DNA of 52,404 nucleotides from CAG-791 sp002390025 (lineage in GTDB: Bacteria; Bacillota; Clostridia; Lachnospirales; Lachnospiraceae): NCBI GenBank assembly GCA_946543465.1, contig CAMNLR010000138.1:1-52404 (forward strand). Direction: 5' to 3'. The notes beneath the pieces were generated by a model. The model searched no databases. It was not told where the DNA came from and worked only from the letters and a program-made list of their open reading frames with translations. The first letter of the stretch is position 1, and every line of letters begins with the position of its first letter. Shown here in pieces: positions 41,799 through 50,710 of the stretch. A program made the translations under genes and the position numbers.

Positions 41799-43115
41799 TT
41801 ATTTTCTCTTGAAGAGTTTCTCCAGCGCCTCCTCGTTGAGCTTGGCGCCGATTACGCAGATTTTGCCTGTGACATCTGCCGCACCGCTGCGGATCTCTGC
41901 CTCTTCGGGAACATAATCGAAATGGATCCATGTTCCGTCATTGGAGGCAACCATACCCTTGGAACGAAGGACGTAGCCGTAGAGTTCCTCATTTTCCAGT
42001 TCCTTGAGGATGTGCTCGATCTCTTCCCGGGTGAATCTGGAGGGAGTCTCCATGCCCCAGCTTCCGAAGACCTCATCCGCGTCGTGTCCGTGGTGGTGGT
42101 GATGGTGGTGGTGATGGTGATGATGGCCGCCGTGCGCTTCCTGATAATCATGGGTGTGATAGATGCGGTCGCCGTCTTCGTCAACGCCGTCTTCTTCCTC
42201 ATGGTCATGGTGATGATGGTGCTCGTGCTCATCCTCATCGTCGTCATGGTCGTGGTGATGGTGATGCCCGTGCTCGTCCTCATCGTCATCATCGTCATGA
42301 TGGTGGTGCTCGTGCTCGTCCTCATCGTCATCATCGTCGTGATGGTGGTGATGGTGGTGCTCGTGCTCGTCCTCATCATCGTCGTGATGGTGATGATGGT
42401 GCTCGTGCTCGTCATCATCGTCGTCATGGTCGTGGTGATGGTGGTGCTCGTGTTCATCCTCTTCCTCATCGTCGTAGTCCGCACTGAGGACTTCCTCGAG
42501 AAGAGACTTCTGCAGATCGGCTGTGCCCTCGATGGTATCGAGGATCATCCTGCCGTCCAGTTCTGCGATGGGAGTCGTGATGATGGTGGCATCCTTATTA
42601 TATTCGCGGAGAAGCTCGACGCACTCTGCGATCTTCTCGTCGCTGATCTTGTCGGTCCTGGTCAGGATGATGGTGCCCGCATATGCGATCTGGTTGTTGA
42701 AGAACTCACCGAAGTTCTTGAGATAGACCTTGCACTTGGAGGCATCGACAACTGCGCAGGCGCTGTTGAGGTGCATCTCGGTATGCTCGGAAGCATCGTT
42801 GATAGCCCGCATAACATCGGAGAGTTTGCCCACGCCCGAGGGCTCGATCAGGATGCGCTCGGGAGCATAGGCAGACATGACTTCGCGCAGGGAAGTGCCG
42901 AAATCGCCGACCAGTGAGCAGCAGATGCAGCCTGCATTCATCTCGCGGATCTCGATGCCGGACTCCTTGAGGAATCCTCCGTCTATACCGATCTCGCCGA
43001 ATTCATTCTCGATCAGGACCACCTTTGTCCCTGCGAGAGCATCTTTGAGAAGCTTTTTGATCAGTGTGGTCTTGCCGGCGCCGAGAAAGCCGGAGACAAT
43101 ATCTATTTTCGTCAT
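41799..43115 (-). CDS. CobW/COG0523 metallochaperone GTPase with long His/Asp tract
   Basis: A 438-residue G3E GTPase. P-loop GFLGAGKTT (9-17), VLIENEFGEIGID, the metal-binding GCICC (62-66), ILIEPSGVG and the base-recognition motif TRTD are visible. Residues about 215-345 (42080-42470) are a run of alternating His blocks and Asp/Glu blocks, longer than in HypB or ordinary ZagA/YciC proteins. A normal CobW C-terminal domain follows (YGYVLRSKGMVA). It would store and deliver Zn, Ni or Co. Proximity to larB/larC favours nickel; that is inference. The start at 43115 follows ACAGGAGGAAACAAA. Confidence 0.9.
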   Translation of the reverse strand: MTKIDIVSGFLGAGKTTLIKKLLKDALAGTKVVLIENEFGEIGIDGGFLKESGIEIREMNAGCICCSLVGDFGTSLREVMSAYAPERILIEPSGVGKLSDVMRAINDASEHTEMHLNSACAVVDASKCKVYLKNFGEFFNNQIAYAGTIILTRTDKISDEKIAECVELLREYNKDATIITTPIAELDGRMILDTIEGTADLQKSLLEEVLSADYDDEEEDEHEHHHHHDHDDDDDEHEHHHHHHDDDEDEHEHHHHHHHDDDDDEDEHEHHHHDDDDDEDEHGHHHHHDHDDDEDEHEHHHHHDHEEEDGVDEDGDRIYHTHDYQEAHGGHHHHHHHHHHHHGHDADEVFGSWGMETPSRFTREEIEHILKELENEELYGYVLRSKGMVASNDGTWIHFDYVPEEAEIRSGAADVTGKICVIGAKLNEEALEKLFKRK

Positions 43116-43220
43116 TTTGTTTCCTCCTGTTCTGCATGACATCCAATGAAGAACAAAACCGGCCGATTATTCACGCCGGTCAGATGTACTAATCAAAACT
43201 ATCTGTAAATGTTTCTTTGA

Positions 43221-43244
43221 CAGACTAAAGACCCCTGCGGGGTC
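43221..43244 (-). terminator. Possible terminator after rnpB
   Basis: GACCCC/GGGGTC with a three-base loop, followed on the minus strand by TTTAGTCTG. The T-run is short, so this is tentative. Confidence 0.4.
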
Positions 43245-43260
43245 CTGTGTAAAAAAAGAT

Positions 43261-43608
43261 AAGCAGAGCTGTAAGCCGGGTTCTGTCTTGGATGATCATC
43301 TATCTTGGACTGCCGTTACCGACAGCCTCCAGCGACCTACCTGAGAACGGACCGGGCAAGCCCATAGTCCTCGTTTTGGTCTTGCTTCGGATGGGGTTTA
43401 CATGGCTCTTTGTGTTACCACAAAGACGGTAGTCTCTTACACTGCCTTTTCACCCTTACCGTCAGGACATAGAGTCCTGACGGCGGTATATTTCTGTTGC
43501 ACTGGCCTGGGAGTCACCTCCACCGGACGTTATCCGGCATCCTGCCCTGCGAAGCCCGGACTTTCCTCAGTCCGGAAAACCGGACCGCGATCATCTGCTC
43601 TGCTTATT
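43261..43608 (-). ncRNA. rnpB: RNase P RNA
   Basis: About 345 bases read on the minus strand. The 5' end AAGCAGAGCAGATGATCGC pairs with TACAGCTCTGCTT at the 3' end. Conserved pieces are GAGGAAAGTCCGGGCT near the start, AGGGTGAAAAGGC and GTAAGAGACTACC in the middle, and AGGTAGGTCGCTGGAGGC and AGACAGAACCCGGCTTAC near the end. The layout fits class A. It is the catalytic RNA that matures tRNA 5' ends. Confidence 0.95.
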
Positions 43609-43615
43609 CATACAA

Positions 43616-43644
43616 AATATAGTATCCGGAATTGGATTTGTCAA
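43616..43644 (-). promoter_or_regulatory. Promoter of rnpB
   Basis: On the minus strand a perfect TTGACA (43644-43639) and TATATT (43621-43616) are 17 bp apart, placing the start near 43609. It lies partly in the 54-bp gap after the nucleoside kinase gene. Confidence 0.9.
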
Positions 43645-43662
43645 ATCCGACTTTAGATCTGC

Positions 43663-45321
43663 TTAGACCGGGAAAATGCCTCCGCCGACAAATTCTCTGC
43701 AGATGGAGTTGCCGGGAACAGGCGTGGGGTCGATTCCAACGAAATAATCCAGGAACTTGATGAGGCGCTTGGCTTCATAGTACTCGGGCTCGTTGGTGCG
43801 CACGCCCAGAAGGAGGGGTTCCGCGAACTGCTTGATGATGGCAAGTTCATAGATCAGAACCGAGTTGAACACCGCATCCGCATCCTCCTGGAATGGATAG
43901 ATGTTCATCTCCTCGCCCATACGGACCTTCTTCCATGAGCGCAGGGTATCCTGGGCCGAGTAGGCACGCAGGCGGTAATCCCGTACCATGCGGCGAAGCA
44001 GGCGGGCATCCGTGGAAGGAATGCGGTTGTGCTCATCGATATTCAGACTGGTCAGGGCACTGATGTAGATCTTGAACTTGTTTTCATCGGGGAGCTGCTC
44101 TGTACTGACAGGATTGAGTCCGTGAATTCCCTCGATGATCAGGATATCGTTTTCCTCGAACTTGAGGAAATCTCCCTTGTAGACACGCCTGCCGGTCTTG
44201 AAGTCAAAGCGGGGCATCTCGATGGTCTCACCGTTCAGAAGGTCGACCATGTCATTGTTAAAGAGCTCAAGATCAAGCGCTTCGATGACATCGAAATTGA
44301 AGTTTCCGTCAATGTCGACCGGCGTGCGGTCCCTGTTGACAAAATAGTCATCCATGCTGATGATGTGGGGACGCAGGCCGAAGGACTTGAGCTGGATGGC
44401 AAGGCGGTGCGAAAAAGTCGTCTTGCCGGAGGAACTGGGTCCCGCAACAAGGACAAAGCGGACGGTCCCTCTGTCGTGTATGGTCTGGGCGATCTCTCCG
44501 ATTCGGCGCTCCTGCAGGGCCTCCTGCACGAGGATCATATCACTGATGCTGCCGCTGCAGATCTGTTCATTGAGATCACCGACAGTACTGATATTGACCA
44601 GATCTCCCCACTTGGTGGAGAGCATGAGCTGTTCGAACAGGCTGGGCTGATCGACGAATTCCTCAAGCTCATCCGGATTTTCCATGGTGGGAAGGATCAG
44701 AAGCAGCCCGCCGCGGTAGGCCTGGACCTTGAAAAGGCGGCAGTAGCCGGTAGAGGGCAGCATATATCCGTAAAAATAGTCGGAGTAGCCTTCCATGCGG
44801 TAGACATTCACAGTGGAACTTCTGCGGTAATGGAAGAGCTTCTCCTTGTCCTTCATCCCCTGATGCTTGAAAAGTTCAATGGCATCGTCGATGGGATAGG
44901 TCTTCTTGATAATGGGAATGTTGCGCTCTACATAGGACAGCATCTTCTCCTGCAGTCTGGCTGCCAGGTCCGGTGTGGAACGGATTCCGCCGAGAATGCT
45001 GCAGAAGCAGGCGTTTCCCAGAGAAAACTCGATCTTGATATGGGAATTTTTGCCGGCTTCCCCCAGGATCTCGGAGGCCGCTTTGACAAGCATCATCTGC
45101 GCGGTACGCACATAGGCATTATGACCGGAATTATCTGCTGTCGTAATAAAGGACAGCACACCGTCCTTCTCAAGCCGCTTTGAGAGCTCGCGCATTTTTC
45201 CGTTGAAATACACGAGGGCAATTGAATAATTGTACTTTGGCTGATACTCCCTGACAACTGCTTCAAAAGTTGTTCCCTTATCGTACTGACGGATTGCCCC
45301 GTTGATCATGACTGTCGGCAT
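43663..45321 (-). CDS. Nucleoside kinase with TGS and ThrRS-like editing domains
   Basis: A 552-residue three-part protein. Residues 1-60 form a TGS-like domain (VMINGAIRQYDKGTTFEAVV). A ThrRS/AlaRS second-additional-domain-like region follows, but its metal-binding His/Cys set looks altered. The C-terminal half is a uridine-kinase-like P-loop domain (LVAGPSSSGKTTFSHRL, ISMDDYFVNRDRTPVD, DILIIEGIHGLNP). This architecture is common in Clostridia and annotated as nucleoside kinase; it presumably phosphorylates uridine or cytidine in salvage. The ATG follows CAACAGGAGGAAACGGC. Confidence 0.88.
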   Translation of the reverse strand: MPTVMINGAIRQYDKGTTFEAVVREYQPKYNYSIALVYFNGKMRELSKRLEKDGVLSFITTADNSGHNAYVRTAQMMLVKAASEILGEAGKNSHIKIEFSLGNACFCSILGGIRSTPDLAARLQEKMLSYVERNIPIIKKTYPIDDAIELFKHQGMKDKEKLFHYRRSSTVNVYRMEGYSDYFYGYMLPSTGYCRLFKVQAYRGGLLLILPTMENPDELEEFVDQPSLFEQLMLSTKWGDLVNISTVGDLNEQICSGSISDMILVQEALQERRIGEIAQTIHDRGTVRFVLVAGPSSSGKTTFSHRLAIQLKSFGLRPHIISMDDYFVNRDRTPVDIDGNFNFDVIEALDLELFNNDMVDLLNGETIEMPRFDFKTGRRVYKGDFLKFEENDILIIEGIHGLNPVSTEQLPDENKFKIYISALTSLNIDEHNRIPSTDARLLRRMVRDYRLRAYSAQDTLRSWKKVRMGEEMNIYPFQEDADAVFNSVLIYELAIIKQFAEPLLLGVRTNEPEYYEAKRLIKFLDYFVGIDPTPVPGNSICREFVGGGIFPV

Positions 45322-45420
45322 GCCGTTTCCTCCTGTTGAGTGTAAAACAAAACCCCTTTAGCACTTTCCGGCTGTAATGGTCTTAAATCGAATGATGGTA
45401 TGGAATGCTTGTGATCTGTT

Positions 45421-45511
45421 CAGTCTCTGTCTGAATTCAGTCTCTGTCTGAATTCAGTCTTTGTTCGAATTCTGTCTCTTTCAGTCTCTGTTCAAATTCA
45501 GTCTCTGCTTA
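45421..45511. repeat. 17-bp tandem array between nucleoside kinase and nif3-like gene
   Basis: Five full units of consensus CAGTCTCTGTCTGAATT plus one partial unit fill the middle of the 282-bp gap. The rest of the gap is A/T-rich with no clear signal. Confidence 0.85.
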
Positions 45512-45603
45512 AAGAAATGATGATAATACCGTGTATTATATCGTCTTTTTCAGCATTATGACTGGATTTTTGTTTTTTTTAATAATTTATTGATAAATTC
45601 CCC

Positions 45604-46386
45604 TCAGACCAGACGGCAGGGTTCTCCCTGGGGGGCCGTGATGACCTCCAGGACAGGCAGTTCTCTGCGCAGATAGTCCTTCATATAGGGGACAAACAGC
45701 TTCTCCACACCGTAGTGGCCTGCATCGATCACGGCAATTCCTTTTTCAACCGCATCGATCCCCGCGTGGTGGTTCATATCACCGGTCACATAGACGTCCG
45801 CGCCCGCTGCCACGGCAAGGTCGATCTCTTCCTTTCCGGAGCCGGGGAGGATCGCGCAGGTGATGACTGCGTCATTTCCGTCTCCGTAAACGCGTACCTG
45901 CTCGAGTCCGAAAGCATCCCGCACCAGAGCAGCGAAATCATCCAGTTTCATAAACTCGGGCAGTTTTCCGATCCGGCCGATCCCCTCCTTGGAGACATCG
46001 TCTTCATAGGTGACTTCCAGGACTTCACGGTCCCTGAGCCTGATCAGATCCGCGGCCGCATCCGCCATGCCCATAACATCGAAATTCGTGTGCATGGCAT
46101 AGCAGGCAATATCACTGCGGATGAGGTCGATGACCCTTTTCCCTGTAAAATCGCGGTCATGGATTGTCTTGAGACCCGAAAACAGCAGGGGATGGTGGGT
46201 GATCAGAAGATCCGCCCCGTTCTCGATCGCATAGGCGATCACAGAGGATGTGGCGTCAACTGCCAGACAGACCCGGCTGATATCCTGGTTGTAGCGGCCG
46301 ACCTGCAGTCCGGAATTGTCCCAGGACACTGCAAACTGAGGCGGGCAGAACTGCTCCAGCTGTGCGATCACTTCTTTGAGTCTCAT
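45604..46386 (-). CDS. Nif3-like dinuclear metal-center protein
   Basis: A 260-residue member of the Nif3/YqfO/DUF34 family, which forms hexamers with a two-metal site; members include GTP cyclohydrolase I type 2-like annotations without firm activity. WDNSGLQVG, ITHHPLLFSG, AMHTNFDV and MNHHAGIDAVEKGIAVIDAGHYGVEK hold the expected His, Asp and Glu ligands. The start at 46386 is marked by GGAGG and overlaps the trmK stop by four bases (ATGA). trmK/nif3 is a conserved Firmicutes pair. Confidence 0.93.
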   Translation of the reverse strand: MRLKEVIAQLEQFCPPQFAVSWDNSGLQVGRYNQDISRVCLAVDATSSVIAYAIENGADLLITHHPLLFSGLKTIHDRDFTGKRVIDLIRSDIACYAMHTNFDVMGMADAAADLIRLRDREVLEVTYEDDVSKEGIGRIGKLPEFMKLDDFAALVRDAFGLEQVRVYGDGNDAVITCAILPGSGKEEIDLAVAAGADVYVTGDMNHHAGIDAVEKGIAVIDAGHYGVEKLFVPYMKDYLRRELPVLEVITAPQGEPCRLV

Positions 46387-47207
46387 GATTCCCTCCATGG
46401 CTTGCCGTATGCCGTCAGCGCGGCATAAAAAACAGTCAGGCTGTGTTCGATCTCTTTCTGTCTGACAAGATGTCTCTCCCTGAGCTCCGGCTCCCTGCAT
46501 GTGTCCTGCGCGGCCTCCTGTGCGGCCTGGCGGATGGATCTGACGATCTTCTCCAGGACAGCGGTGCGCCGGGTCAGAAATTCAAGCAGTACAGGATCCC
46601 GTCTTTCCAAAAGGACCGGTCCGAACAGATCCTCCGCCTGGCATCGGATCCCGTCGGGCACTTCCGGTGCAAAGGAAGCTGTACATTTACGCTCTTTGAT
46701 CCGGGACTGTGCCCTGATCACGGGGTAGTATTTTCCGTCTTCATAGATCAGCTCTTCCTGTGTGATCACAAAGCCCAGACGGCGCAGTGCTGCGCGTACC
46801 TTGTCCGGGTCCGACTGAGGTCCCAGCACCAGTACCTGGAAGGAAGCTGTCTTTTCCGGTTCCCGCAGCAGGATGTCCTCCATCAGGGTGCCGCCCATTC
46901 CGGTGATCACCAGCGTGTCGGCTTCGCCCGGCTTAAAGGCATCCAGGCCGTTGGAGAGACGAAGCTCCACCCGGTCCTGCATTCCGTAAAGGGCGAGATT
47001 GCCGGCAGCCTTGCCCAGGGGCCCGTCGATGACATCCATGCCGATCGCCCTTCGATAGCAGCGGGTCTGGAGGAGACGGATGGGGACATGGGCATGGTCA
47101 CAGCCGACATCGCAGACTGTATCGCCCTGTCCCGCAAGGGCGGCAATTGCCTCCAGACGGGCGGACATGGGCACCTGCCCTGTCAGTATCTGTTCAGAAT
47201 CTCTCAT
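46383..47207 (-). CDS. trmK: tRNA (adenine(22)-N1)-methyltransferase
   Basis: A 274-residue SAM-dependent methyltransferase that modifies A22 of tRNA. The SAM motif VCDVGCDHAHVPIRLLQ and the catalytic-region VITGMGGTLMEDIL match the TrmK family. A C-terminal helical extension runs through EKIVRSIRQAAQEAA. GGAGACCT precedes the ATG at 47207; a second in-frame ATG at 47168 is possible. Translational coupling to the nif3-like gene is likely. Confidence 0.92.
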   Translation of the reverse strand: MRDSEQILTGQVPMSARLEAIAALAGQGDTVCDVGCDHAHVPIRLLQTRCYRRAIGMDVIDGPLGKAAGNLALYGMQDRVELRLSNGLDAFKPGEADTLVITGMGGTLMEDILLREPEKTASFQVLVLGPQSDPDKVRAALRRLGFVITQEELIYEDGKYYPVIRAQSRIKERKCTASFAPEVPDGIRCQAEDLFGPVLLERRDPVLLEFLTRRTAVLEKIVRSIRQAAQEAAQDTCREPELRERHLVRQKEIEHSLTVFYAALTAYGKPWRES

Positions 47208-47306
47208 AGGTCTCCATTCACTGAGTCCCTTACCTTCCCTGAATCCACCTGGATGGAATCCGGCGGGCTGCTGGGGTTTAATCCGGCCGCAATTGTCCGT
47301 CCTGCA

Positions 47307-48449
47307 TCAGTCAAGGTAATCCTTGAGCTTGCGGCTGCGGCTGGGGTGGCGGAGTTTGCGGAGTGCCTTGGCCTCGATCTGGCGGATACGCTCACGGGTG
47401 ACATTGAACTCTTTGCCCACTTCTTCGAGAGTCCTGGCACGGCCGTCCTTGAGGCCGAAGCGCAGGCGGAGCACCTTCTGCTCGCGCTCTGTCAGTGTGC
47501 CCAGCACCTCATCCAGCTGTTCCTTGAGGAGGGTGAAAGCGGCTGCCTCGGCGGGAACCGGTACATTGTCGTCCTGGATGAAATCGCCGAGGTGGCTGTC
47601 CTCTTCCTCGCCGATGGGAGTCTCAAGGGAGACGGGTTCCTGGGAGATCTTGATGATCTCACGGACACGCTCCACCGGAATATCCATCTTGTCTGCGATC
47701 TCCTCGGGAGTAGGTTCACGGCCGAGTTCCTGCAGGAGCTGTCTGCTGACGCGGACCAGCTTGTTGATGGTCTCCACCATATGAACGGGGATACGGATCG
47801 TTCTGGCCTGGTCAGCGATCGCTCTTGTGATCGCCTGACGGATCCACCATGTGGCATAGGTGGAGAACTTGAAGCCCTTGCGGTAGTCGAATTTTTCGAC
47901 CGCCTTGATCAGTCCGAGGTTGCCCTCCTGGATCAGATCGAGGAAGAGCATGCCTCTGCCCACATAGCGCTTGGCGATACTTACGACCAGACGCAGGTTG
48001 GCCTCTGCGAGCCGCTTCTTGGCATCCTCATCGCCCTCTTCCATGCGCTTGGCGAGTTCAATCTCCTCCTCCGCGGTCAGAAGCGAGACCTTGCCGATCT
48101 CCTTGAGGTACATGCGCACAGGATCTTCGATATTGACACTGTCAGGGATCGTCAGGTCGATATTCTCAAAATCGGCCTCTTCGCTGTTCTCTTCCTCTAT
48201 GCTGGCCAGCTCCCTCTCGGGGACCTCGTCTTCCTGGACACGGAGAATATCGATATCGCTCTTCTCGATGATCTGGACGATGAGGTCGTACTGCTCCTCA
48301 TCCAGCTTCATCTCCTGGAAGGTATCCTGAATCTCCTGATACTCCAGTACGTTTTTCTTGTTTTTGCCTCTTTCGATCAGCTCATCGAGTTTCTTCTTGA
48401 AATCTTCTCTGGCTTTTTCATCGAACTGCTGCATGCTCATGTACTGCAT
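47307..48449 (-). CDS. rpoD: RNA polymerase primary sigma factor
   Basis: A 380-residue SigA/RpoD, the housekeeping sigma factor recognising TTGACA/TATAAT promoters. Region 1.1-like N-terminus, region 1.2 DPVRMYLKEIG, region 2 (LRLVVSIAKRYVGRGM, STYATWWIRQAITRAIADQ), region 3 and region 4.2 (VTRERIRQIEAKALRKLRHP) are complete. The first ATG at 48449 lies only two bases from GGAGG; an ATG at 48440 (MSMQQFDE) is a fair alternative. It lies between dnaG and trmK, the usual macromolecular-synthesis order. Confidence 0.96.
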   Translation of the reverse strand: MQYMSMQQFDEKAREDFKKKLDELIERGKNKKNVLEYQEIQDTFQEMKLDEEQYDLIVQIIEKSDIDILRVQEDEVPERELASIEEENSEEADFENIDLTIPDSVNIEDPVRMYLKEIGKVSLLTAEEEIELAKRMEEGDEDAKKRLAEANLRLVVSIAKRYVGRGMLFLDLIQEGNLGLIKAVEKFDYRKGFKFSTYATWWIRQAITRAIADQARTIRIPVHMVETINKLVRVSRQLLQELGREPTPEEIADKMDIPVERVREIIKISQEPVSLETPIGEEEDSHLGDFIQDDNVPVPAEAAAFTLLKEQLDEVLGTLTEREQKVLRLRFGLKDGRARTLEEVGKEFNVTRERIRQIEAKALRKLRHPSRSRKLKDYLD

Positions 48450-48495
48450 TTCCTCCGGTTCTCATTATTTGATCAATTTATCATCTATTTCAAAA

Positions 48496-48648
48496 CCCGC
48501 ATTATACGGATTCCGTGCAAAAGTGTCTCGTAGCCCGCATTTGACGGGTTCTGTACAGAAGTGTTTCAAGACCTGTTTTTTACAGATTTTGTATAAAGGT
48601 GTTTCAAGACCTGTTTTTTACAGGTTCCGCGCCTGAGTGTCTGCCCGC
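48496..48648. repeat. Four-copy 38-39 bp tandem repeat between dnaG and rpoD
   Basis: Four diverged units, each like CCTGTTTTTTACAGGTTCYG followed by a GTRYARAAGTGTTTCAAGA-type segment, occupy most of the 214-bp spacer. Each holds the small inverted repeat ACCTGT/ACAGGT, so the transcript would carry a row of weak hairpins between two essential genes. Confidence 0.8.
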
Positions 48649-48663
48649 CGTCCGGGATCTCCT

Positions 48664-50655
48664 TTAAAGCTGAAAGCGCACTGTCCTGAGGGCCTGCAGC
48701 TTCTGTTTTGCGGAAAGAAGATCCTGCAGGGACTGTGTACCGCCGCTCTGTGTCATCCTCTCGAGTGAAGCCTGTTTGATAAAAAAGACAAGCTCACGCA
48801 GTGTCTTGGCTCTGTCGTCGGCATCCTCAATGCCCTCAAGGTGCATGTTCAATATGGACGCGGCCGCCTCCTGCTCTCTCTCGGTCTCAAAGGCGGAGAT
48901 CACAGAGGCGGCATTGACCGGCCCCGAACCGCCCTGCAGTTGCTGCCAGAGCAGACCTGCTGCCCTCTGATAAACGGCGCCGTCAAAATCGCCCGGCTCC
49001 AGATATTTGTTCAGCTGCGCAAATACAGCGGGATCATCGACGATCCATGTCAGCAGCAGGCACTGCTTCTCCCACAGGGCTTTCTGAGCCCTTGTGGGTC
49101 CTGCAGGCGCCCGTCCGGCAGGGCCGGCTCTCCTGCCGGTATTTTCATCTGCAGGTCCCGGCGCCGCTTTTTCCTGCCCTCCGGCCGCTGCGGCTTTGCC
49201 TGCGGCCTGCCCGGAAGGGGTTCCTGCCGGTACTGCGCCGGAGGGGACAAATCTGCCCGCCCGGCTGTCCGCTGCTTCCTTCCCGGTGCGGTCCGGGGGA
49301 GTATTTGCGGCATTTCGTGTATTTTGTCTGCCGCGGCGCGATTCCCCGGCTGCGGAACCGTATCCGGTCGCATTGCCGTACTGGGCCACCAGGCGCCGCA
49401 GGCTGTCTGTCTTAATGAAATATTTCTCCGCAGAAGCGGCAATGTAGTTTTCTCTCTCTATCTCGTCGGTAAAGGTGCAGAGTTTTCTGGCCACCTCGCG
49501 GTGAAATGCCGTGCGGCTGGCGGGATCGTCCATCCTGTAGGACTGCGACAGCATCCTCAGTTCGTAAAAGAAGCTGTTTTCTGCATTGTCGATCCGGTCC
49601 TGGAAAGCTTCCTTTCCCTCCGCCTTGATAAATTCGTCCGGATCCTTGTGGGGGCGAAGGTCGATCACCGAAGATTCCAGTCCGCCGCTTCGCAGGATTC
49701 CGATATTACGAAGTGCCGCGCGCACGCCGGCGCCGTCGCTGTCGTATGCAAGAAGGACTCTCTTCGTATAGCGCCTGAGCAGGGCTGCCTGGCCGGGCGT
49801 AAAGGCCGTCCCCAGGGAGGCGACCGCCTGATTGAAGCCAGCCTGGTGCATGGCAATGACATCCATGTATCCCTCACAGAGGATCAGATGATCCGCCTTG
49901 GTCCGCCGCGCCAGATTCAGCGCGTACAGGTTGCGGCCTTTGTCAAAGATCATGGTGTCCGAGGAGTTGATATATTTGGGCTTTGCGTCCCCCAGGACCC
50001 TGCCTCCGAAGCCGATCACTCGTCCCCGCACGTCCTGGATGGGAAACATGACTCTGTTAAAAAAACGGTCGTGCAGGCCCTGCTTCTCATTGAAGACGGC
50101 CACATCGGACTCTAAGATCAGTTCGTCGGAGAAGCCGGTTTTGCGCAGGTGCTCCGTCAGATCGCTGCTGGCGCCGTCGGCAAAACCCAGGCCGAACATC
50201 TTCATGGTTTCCGGAGAGAGCGACCTGTCCGTGAAATACTTCATGCCGCGGGCACCCTTTCGGGAACGGAGCAGTTTATAGTAGTAGGTCGCCGCCTCCT
50301 TGTTGACCGCCAGCAGGTCCTGTCTGTGCTTCTCCCGCTTTTTGGTCTCCTCGCTGTAATTGGGGGCAGGGAGGGTGATCTGTGCCCTGTCCGCCAGTTC
50401 CTTCAGGGCTTCCGTGAAGGTGCAGTTGTTGTATTTCATCAGGAAGGTGATGGCACTGCCGCCCGCACCGCAGCCGAAGCAGTAGAACATGTTCTTGGCC
50501 GGTATGACATTGAAGGAGGGTGTCTTTTCATTGTGAAATGGACACAGACCCAGATAGTCCTTTCCCCTCTTCTTCAGATGTACATGGGCAGAGACAACGT
50601 CCACGATATCCGTATTCGCGAGGACCTCGTCCACAATCTCCTGAGGATAATACAT
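48664..50655 (-). CDS. dnaG: DNA primase
   Basis: A 663-residue bacterial primase that makes RNA primers for replication. The zinc-binding domain ligands Cys38, His41, Cys59 and Cys62 are clear, the RNA polymerase core follows, and the TOPRIM motifs LILCEGYMDVIAM and LAYDSDGAG are intact. A Gly/Ala/Pro/Arg-rich linker of about 90 residues (about 430-530) separates the core from the helicase-binding C-terminus and is longer than usual. AGGAGG lies 12 bases before the ATG. Confidence 0.96.
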   Translation of the reverse strand: MYYPQEIVDEVLANTDIVDVVSAHVHLKKRGKDYLGLCPFHNEKTPSFNVIPAKNMFYCFGCGAGGSAITFLMKYNNCTFTEALKELADRAQITLPAPNYSEETKKREKHRQDLLAVNKEAATYYYKLLRSRKGARGMKYFTDRSLSPETMKMFGLGFADGASSDLTEHLRKTGFSDELILESDVAVFNEKQGLHDRFFNRVMFPIQDVRGRVIGFGGRVLGDAKPKYINSSDTMIFDKGRNLYALNLARRTKADHLILCEGYMDVIAMHQAGFNQAVASLGTAFTPGQAALLRRYTKRVLLAYDSDGAGVRAALRNIGILRSGGLESSVIDLRPHKDPDEFIKAEGKEAFQDRIDNAENSFFYELRMLSQSYRMDDPASRTAFHREVARKLCTFTDEIERENYIAASAEKYFIKTDSLRRLVAQYGNATGYGSAAGESRRGRQNTRNAANTPPDRTGKEAADSRAGRFVPSGAVPAGTPSGQAAGKAAAAGGQEKAAPGPADENTGRRAGPAGRAPAGPTRAQKALWEKQCLLLTWIVDDPAVFAQLNKYLEPGDFDGAVYQRAAGLLWQQLQGGSGPVNAASVISAFETEREQEAAASILNMHLEGIEDADDRAKTLRELVFFIKQASLERMTQSGGTQSLQDLLSAKQKLQALRTVRFQL

Positions 50656-50710
50656 CCGGAATACTTACCTCCTGAATCATTGTTACAGTTTTTGATGAAA
50701 AGGCCGGTTT

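Noticed and set aside
41922..42917. Hydrophobic plus-strand frame opposite the His-rich GTPase
   Set aside because: The Val/Met/Ile-rich sequence mimics membrane segments but is the complement of CAT/CAC/GAC/GAT codons.
46443..48533. 696-residue plus-strand frame across trmK and rpoD
   Set aside because: Both underlying genes are unmistakable on the minus strand; this frame has no family features.
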